A stretch of 64,000 nucleotides of DNA from Silene latifolia (taxonomy: Eukaryota > Streptophyta > Magnoliopsida > Caryophyllales > Caryophyllaceae). The stretch covers positions 219,585,735 to 219,649,734 of the forward strand of contig NC_133534.1 in the NCBI RefSeq assembly GCF_048544455.1, read 5' to 3'. Numbering within the stretch: the stretch's first letter is position 1; every line of letters begins with the position of its first letter. Made by a program: the position numbers and the translations under genes. Positions 58,820 to 64,000 of this stretch are shown one piece after another. The notes beneath the pieces are model-generated. The model worked only from the letters and a program-made list of their open reading frames with translations. It was not told the DNA's origin and searched no databases.

Positions 58820-60052
58820 TTGAATGGAGCCAAGCTGAAATATTCAACTTATGACAAAGAGTTCTATGCAATCATAAGGGCTCTTACACATTGGAGTCAC
58901 TACTTGAAACCTAAGCCATTTGTGTTGCATTCTGATCATGAGGCCCTGAAATACATCAATGGCCAACATAAGCTGAGCCATAGACATGCTAAGTGGGTAG
59001 AATTCCTGCAAGCCTTTAACTTTTCAAGCAAATATAAAGAGGGGAAGCAGAATGTGGTAGCTGATGCCCTATCTAGAAGGCATTCTTTGTTGACTGTCAT
59101 TAGTAACAAAGTCCTTGGGTTTGAATTCATGAAGGAGATGTATAAAGAGGACCCTGACTTCTCTGAGGAGTGGATTGTTCTCACAGAAGGAGGCTCAACT
59201 CAGAGTAAGAAATATATGCTACAAGAAGGGTTTTTGTTTCATGGTAATAGGTTGTGTGTACCAAGGGGATCCTACAGGGATTTACTGATCAGGGAAGTCC
59301 ATTCAGGAGGGTTAGGGGGACATTTTGGTGTTCAAAAAACCCTAGATATCTTACAAGACCAATTTTATTGGCCTAGGATGATGGGTGATGTTCAGGCAGT
59401 CCTTAGAAGGTGCTCAACATGTCAGAAAGCCAAGAGTTCCTTCCAAGCAGGACCCTACACCCCACTGCCTATCCCTGATAAACCTTGGGAAGGTGTGAGC
59501 CTTGATTTCATTGTGGCATTACCAAGGACACAGAGAGGTAAAGATTCAATCATGGTGGTTGTGGATAGGTTCAGTAAGATGGCTCACTTCATAGCCTGCA
59601 AGAAGACTGAGGATGCTGCTAGTGTTGCTGAGCTATACCTTAAAGAGATTGTGAGACTTCATGGAGTTCCTAAGACAATTGTATCTGACAGGGATACAAA
59701 ATTTATGAGCTACTTTTGGAAAACCCTATGGAAGCTGCTAAAGACAAAGCTTTTGTTCAAGACCTCTCATCACCCACAAACAGATGGCCAAACTGAGGTC
59801 ACTAACAAAACTTTGGGGAGAATTTTAAGGTGCCTAGTTAGCAAAACCTTGAAGGATTGGGATTTAAAGCTAGCTGCAGCTGAATTTGCATTCAACAGAG
59901 CACCATCTACTACAACTGGTTACAGTCCTTTTGAGATAGTCTATGGGGTTAATCCACTTATGCCCTTGGACTTATCTTCTGTCCCAAAGGAAGAGATCAG
60001 TCCTGATGCCAAGAGAACAAATGAACAATCGCCAAGTTGCATGAAATCGTAA
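58820..60052 (+). CDS. Element C RNase H (main part) and integrase, open stretch
   Basis: 410 codons. RNase H: YDKEFYAIIRALTHW, HSDHEALKYING and ADALSRR (about residues 10-86). Integrase: zinc finger with HSGGLGGHFG and CSTCQ, then catalytic Asp229 (LDFIVALPR), Asp290 (SDRDTKF) and Glu326 (QTEVTNK), with 35 residues between the last two. The apparent ATG is internal; in the intact gene this would follow the RNase H start at 58770 without interruption. The end is artificial: the frame slips near 60027 (gaacaatcgcc) and continues at 60037. Confidence 0.88.
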   Translation: MNGAKLKYSTYDKEFYAIIRALTHWSHYLKPKPFVLHSDHEALKYINGQHKLSHRHAKWVEFLQAFNFSSKYKEGKQNVVADALSRRHSLLTVISNKVLGFEFMKEMYKEDPDFSEEWIVLTEGGSTQSKKYMLQEGFLFHGNRLCVPRGSYRDLLIREVHSGGLGGHFGVQKTLDILQDQFYWPRMMGDVQAVLRRCSTCQKAKSSFQAGPYTPLPIPDKPWEGVSLDFIVALPRTQRGKDSIMVVVDRFSKMAHFIACKKTEDAASVAELYLKEIVRLHGVPKTIVSDRDTKFMSYFWKTLWKLLKTKLLFKTSHHPQTDGQTEVTNKTLGRILRCLVSKTLKDWDLKLAAAEFAFNRAPSTTTGYSPFEIVYGVNPLMPLDLSSVPKEEISPDAKRTNEQSPSCMKS

Positions 60053-60504
60053 GAAAACAAATTGAAAAGTCCAATGAGCTGTATAAAAAACAATCCAAGA
60101 AGCCTAGGAAAAAGAAGGAATTTGAGGCAGGAGATATGGTTTGGTTGCACCTTAGGAAGGAAAGATTCCCCTCCAAAAGAAAGAACAAGCTCATGCCTAG
60201 AGCAGATGGGCCATTTGAGGTCTTGGAAAGAATTGGTCCAAATGCTTATAAAATTGACTTGCCAGGGGAATATGGGGTTCATGGCACATTCAATGTGGGT
60301 GATCTAAGTCCATTCTATGAAGATTCTGAGGGAGAGGAGGATCCAGGCTTGAGGGCAAGCCCTGTTCAACCAGGGGGTTGCGGCAGGAGTGATAAACAGG
60401 CCAAGACCTTTTTTATGACAGTACAATTCAAACCAGTGAATCCACTCGGGCAACCTCAATCGCCACCCAACTTCACCAGTCCACAAGAACAACAGCCAAG
60501 CTAG
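60037..60504 (+). CDS. Element C integrase C-terminus, reading into the 3' LTR
   Basis: It continues integrase in the shifted frame: KKEFEAGDMVWLHLRKERFP and KNKLMPRADGPFEVLERIG (C-terminal domain), then VHGTFNVGDLSPFYED and LRASPVQPGG. The frame stays open past the 3' LTR start (60379), adding about 40 residues encoded by LTR sequence before a stop at 60502-60504. Overlap of the pol end with the 3' LTR is known in CRM elements. No classical chromodomain is seen. Confidence 0.82.
   Translation: MHEIVRKQIEKSNELYKKQSKKPRKKKEFEAGDMVWLHLRKERFPSKRKNKLMPRADGPFEVLERIGPNAYKIDLPGEYGVHGTFNVGDLSPFYEDSEGEEDPGLRASPVQPGGCGRSDKQAKTFFMTVQFKPVNPLGQPQSPPNFTSPQEQQPS
60346..60378 (+). promoter_or_regulatory. 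Element C pre-LTR hairpin and polypurine tract
   Basis: GGCTTG (60346-60351), loop AGGG, CAAGCC (60356-60361): a perfect 6-bp hairpin in the codons for L-R-A-S. After 17 bases, ending in the short tract caggggg, the LTR begins. The purine tract is short for this type of element. Confidence 0.62.
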
Positions 60505-61602
60505 CCACCATCAGCCACCTTGGCCAGCTGAATCCTTATTCAACTAGTCACAAATTAATCCTAAGGAGCCAGGCCAAATTCCTAAAGCATTGCACCAAAA
60601 ATCAGACTGAAAGATAAGTTGCAGGGGGGTAAAACAGATAAAGTAAAGTTGCCATTTTTGGCCAAACAAGAGAAAACTCTCAACAAAGAAGAACTTGGCC
60701 TGTTCAGCATTCATTTTTATAGAGCCTTGAGCCATATAAGATGCCTGCATCAAGGCCATTTGACCCACAACAACCAGCCAAAGTTTTCAACAACCAAAGA
60801 CAACATGTCACTATCAACCTGCAGCTCTTTTGTTCTTGTTCAGTTTGCCTTAATTTCTTTTGTATCCGTTGTAATATAAGTCCACTACTCTTGTTTGTTT
60901 CCTAAGTTTAATCCTGGCCCTTAGATGGAGTTGTCTAGGGTTTATCTTGTTTTGAACTTCTCACAGAAAGGCCTATATAAGGACCCTTTCTCAGTCTGTT
61001 GTACTCAGACTTTGATTAATGAAAACCTTGAGATTTCTCTCAAAAATTTGCAAATCTTTTAAATTTGCTGAGTCTTAGTTATAAGTCAGACTTAATATCT
61101 TCTTGTGCTTGCTTAGAAGGTGATTAAGGATCTGTGGTGCTACTTGGAATAGGTCTGTGCTTGCTTGAGCTATTTTAAGTACATTGTCTGGTTAAGCTTG
61201 AATTGATTCTGTGCTTGCTTGAACAATTCAGTCTTAATCTTCCTAAATTATCAAATTGATTTCCAGTGCTTGCTTGGGAATTAGTTTGTTAATTATATCC
61301 CATTTTTATTTACAAAAATTATCACAAAAACAATCACAGAGTCTTTTTAAGAAACTGTCGAGATTTCTCTTATTTCATCTGTTCCCTATTTATTAAAAAT
61401 ACTTGGAGTGTGTGTAAAATCCCGAGAATTGGCACAGTTTTAGTTTATTCCCTTAACTAAATTATCACCAAGTTTCATGATTTCTCAGGGTCATTTACTA
61501 TTTTTATAAAAATCCCCAAGTTTATTGCATTCCCTGAAAATTGCTCCTTTGCCTGTTTCAGGACTTATCCCATTTGTGCTTGTTCCCATAGTTTACACTG
61601 CA
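60379..61602 (+). repeat. Element C 3' LTR
   Basis: 1,224 bp, TG...CA, TATA at 60974-60981. It is followed by TSD TTTGT (61603-61607). It differs from the 5' LTR almost only at CAG/CTG sites, for example caCAGaaa here against caCGaaa at 49752, and gtCGag here against gtCTGag at 50146. Confidence 0.94.
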
Positions 61603-64000
61603 TTTGTCCTTGTTCATTATTCCTTGTAACTCATTGTATTAAACAATTGTACTTATTTATTAGTCCACGTGACTCGTTGTGTGAATCATTTGTCCTTGTT
61701 CATTAGTCCTTGTGGCTCGTTGTGTTAAACAATTGAACTTGTTCATTAGTGCATGTGACTCGTGGTGTGAACCATTTGTCCTTTTTCATTAGTCCTTGTG
61801 ACTCGTTGTGTAAACCATTTGTCCTTGTTCATTAGTCCTTGTGACTTGTTGTGTTAAAACAATTGTACTTGTTCATTTGTCCATGTGACTCGTTGTGTGA
61901 ACCATTTGTCCTTGTTCATTAGTCCTTGTGACTCATTGTGTAAAACAATTGTACTTGTTCATTAGTCCATGTGACTCGTTGTGTGAACCATTTGCCCTTG
62001 TTTGTTAGTCCTTGTGACACGGTGTGTAAACCATTTGTCCTTCTTCATTAATCGTTGTGTTAAAACAATTGTACTTGTTCATTAGTCCATGTGACTCGTT
62101 GTGTGAACCATTTGCCCTTGTTCGTTAGTCCTTCTGACACGTTGTGTAAACCACTTGTCCTTGTTCATTAATCCTTGTGTTAAAACAATTGTACTTGTTC
62201 ATTAGTCCATATGACTCGTTGTGTGAACCATTTGTCCTTGTTCATTAGCCCTTGTGACTCATTGTGTGAACCATTTGTCCTTGTTTATTAATAAATGTGA
62301 CTCGTTGTGTGAACCATTTGTCCTTGTTTATTAGTCCTTGTGAGTCGTTGTGTTAAAACAATTGTACTTATTCATTAGTGCATGTGACTCGTTGTGTGAA
62401 CCATTTGTTCTTGTTCATTAGCCCTTGTGACTCGTTGTGTTAAATAAGTGTACTTGTTCCTTAGTCTATGTGACTTGTTGTGTGAACCATTTGTCCTTGT
62501 TCATTAGTCCTTGTGAATCATTGTGTAAAACAATTGTACTTGTTCATTAGTCCATGTGACTCGTTGTGTGAACCATTTGCCCTTGTTCGTTAGTCCTTGT
62601 GATACGTTGTGTAAACCATTTGTCCTTCTTCATTAATCCTTGTGTTAAAACAATTGTACTTGTTCATTAGTCCATGTGACTCGTTGTGTGAACTATTTGC
62701 CCTTGTTCGTTAGTCCTTCTGACACGTTGTGTAAACCATTTATCCTTGTTCATTAATCCTTGTGTTAAAACAATTGTACTTGTTCATTAGTCCATGCGAC
62801 TCGTTGTGTGAACCATCTGTCCTTGTTCATTAGCCCTTGTGACTCGTTGTGTGAACCATTTGTCCTTGTTTATTAATAAATGTGACACGTTGTGTGAGAC
62901 ATTTGTCATTGTTCATTAGTCCTTGTGACTCGTTGTGTAAACCATTTATCCTTGTTCATTATTCCTTGTGAGTCGTTGTGTTAAACAATTGTACTTGTTC
63001 ATTAGTCCATGTGACTCGTTGTGTGAACCATTTATTCTTCTTCATTAGCCCTTGTGACTCTTTGTGTTAAACAATTGTACTTGTTCCTTATTCCATGTGA
63101 CTCGTTGTGTGAACCCTTTATCCTTGTTCATTAGTCCTTGTGACTCGTGGTGTGAACCATTTGTCCTTTTTCATTAGTCCTTGTGACTCGTTGTGTAAAC
63201 CATTTGTCCTTGTTCATTAGTCCTTGTGACTTGTTGTGTTAAAACAATTGTACTTGTTCATTTGTCCATGTGACTCGTTGTGTGAACCATTTGTCCTTGT
63301 TCATTAGTCCTTGTGACTCATTGTGTAAAATAATTGTACTTGTTCATTACTCCATGTGACTCGTTGTGTGAACCATTTGCCCTTGTTTGTTAGTCCTTGT
63401 GACATGGTGTGTAAACCATTTGTCCTTCTTCATTAATCGTTGTGTTAAAACAATTGTACTTGTTCATTAGTCCATGTGACTCATTGTGTGAACCATTTGC
63501 CCTTGTTCGTTAGTCCTTCTGACACGTTGTGTAAACCATTTGTCCTTGTTCATTAATCCTTGTGTTAAAACAATTGTACTTGTTCATTAGTCCATGTGAC
63601 TCGTTGTGTGAACCATCTGTCCTTGATCATTAGCCCTTGTGACTCGTTGTGTGAACCATTTGTCCTTGTTTATTAATAAACGTGACACGTTGTGTGAGAC
63701 ATTTGTCCTTGTTCATTAGTCCTTGTGACTCGTTGTGTAAACCATTTATCCTTGTTCATTATTCCTTGTGAGTCGTTGTGTTAAACAATTGTACTTGTTC
63801 ATTAGTCCATGTGACTCGTTGTGTGAACCATTTATTCTTCTTCATTAGCCCTTGTGACTCGTTGTGTTAAACAATTGTACTTGTTCCTTATTCCATGTGA
63901 CTCGTTGTGTGAACCCTTTATCCTTGTTCATTAGTGCATGTGACTCGTTGTGTTAAAACATTTGTCCTTGTTCATTAGTCCTTGTGACTCGTTGTGTTAA
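61603..64000. repeat. 43-bp satellite array, block 4
   Basis: The array resumes in the phase left at 49162. A rare variant, cgtggtgtgaaccatttg, recurs at 61761 and 63146, giving a local higher-order unit of about 1,385 bp (32 monomers). The array runs off the window end. Confidence 0.96.

Larger units (their letters stand above)
49163..61602 (+). mobile_element. Element C: CRM-like LTR retrotransposon with nested element D and an internal duplication
   Basis: 12,440 bp from LTR to LTR with TSD TTTGT. The outer element has 1.23-kb LTRs, a primer site, gag, and pol ending FNVGDLSPFY then LRASPVQPGG, a CRM-like pattern. Its interior is interrupted at one site (TCCCC) by element D. Protease-RT-RNase H occurs twice: 52430-54024 and 57176-58770. 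The first copy joins at 54024/54025 directly into an LTR of D that lacks its first 100 bp. A tandem duplication of about 4.75 kb followed by solo-LTR formation in the left copy would explain the layout. Many frame breaks are shared by both copies. Confidence 0.94.

Noticed and set aside
1..64000. tRNA, rRNA or host protein genes
   Set aside because: I looked for cloverleaf boxes, rDNA-like stretches and non-transposon ORFs; every long ORF is accounted for by Gag/Pol or by shadows of it.

Overview
This window looks like plant heterochromatin, most likely a centromere or pericentromere. It has no single-copy genes and no RNA genes. About 36 kb (four blocks: 1-24854, 30963-35624, 45085-49162, 61603-64000) is one satellite with a 43-bp monomer, built into higher-order repeats of roughly 1.4-2.25 kb. 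The other 28 kb is three LTR retrotransposons inserted into that array, all in + orientation. The third carries a fourth element nested on the - strand. tRNA-iMet-type primer sites, plant chromovirus protein motifs and CRM-like elements inside a satellite point to an angiosperm. The species cannot be read from the sequence.

Layout. Element A (24855-30962) is a CRM-like Ty3/gypsy element with an open 1142-codon pol. Its gag is offset by -1, its two LTRs differ by about 4%, and it has no target-site duplication (TSD). Element B (35625-45084) is a Tekay-like chromovirus with a chromodomain, 2.1-kb LTRs and TSD TTTAT; its coding region is broken many times. Element C (49163-61602) is a second CRM-like family with 1.23-kb LTRs and TSD TTTGT. 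Its interior is a mosaic: gag, a solo LTR of element D (51676-52429, TSD TCCCC), a first protease/RT/RNase H copy (52430-54024), a 5'-clipped but otherwise full element D on the - strand (54025-57175), then a second protease/RT/RNase H copy continuing into integrase and the 3' LTR. Element D is a gag-only, non-autonomous relative of the CRM-like elements.

Main observations. (1) B and C inserted at exactly the same five bases of the 43-bp monomer (positions 27-31), and the right end of A lies at the same phase. (2) All four elements carry a short perfect hairpin whose 3' foot ends 17-21 nt before the 3' LTR. Its sequence differs between families but pairing is kept; in A, C and D it lies in the codons of the C-terminal LR(A/S)N motif, in B it is noncoding, and B has a second diverged copy. 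(3) Differences between otherwise identical copies, and most frame breaks in B, C and D, fall at CAG/CTG trinucleotides, often as CAG or CTG reduced to CG. The same happens at the one recurrent CTG of the satellite. That pattern suggests CHG-methylation-linked base-calling error, so many apparent pseudogene lesions may not be real. (4) Element C records a 4.7-kb tandem duplication with a solo-LTR event at the same target site.

The elements encode the usual Gag, protease, reverse transcriptase, RNase H and integrase. Only A's pol is open end to end. Positions and counts were read by eye; no alignment or database search was run.
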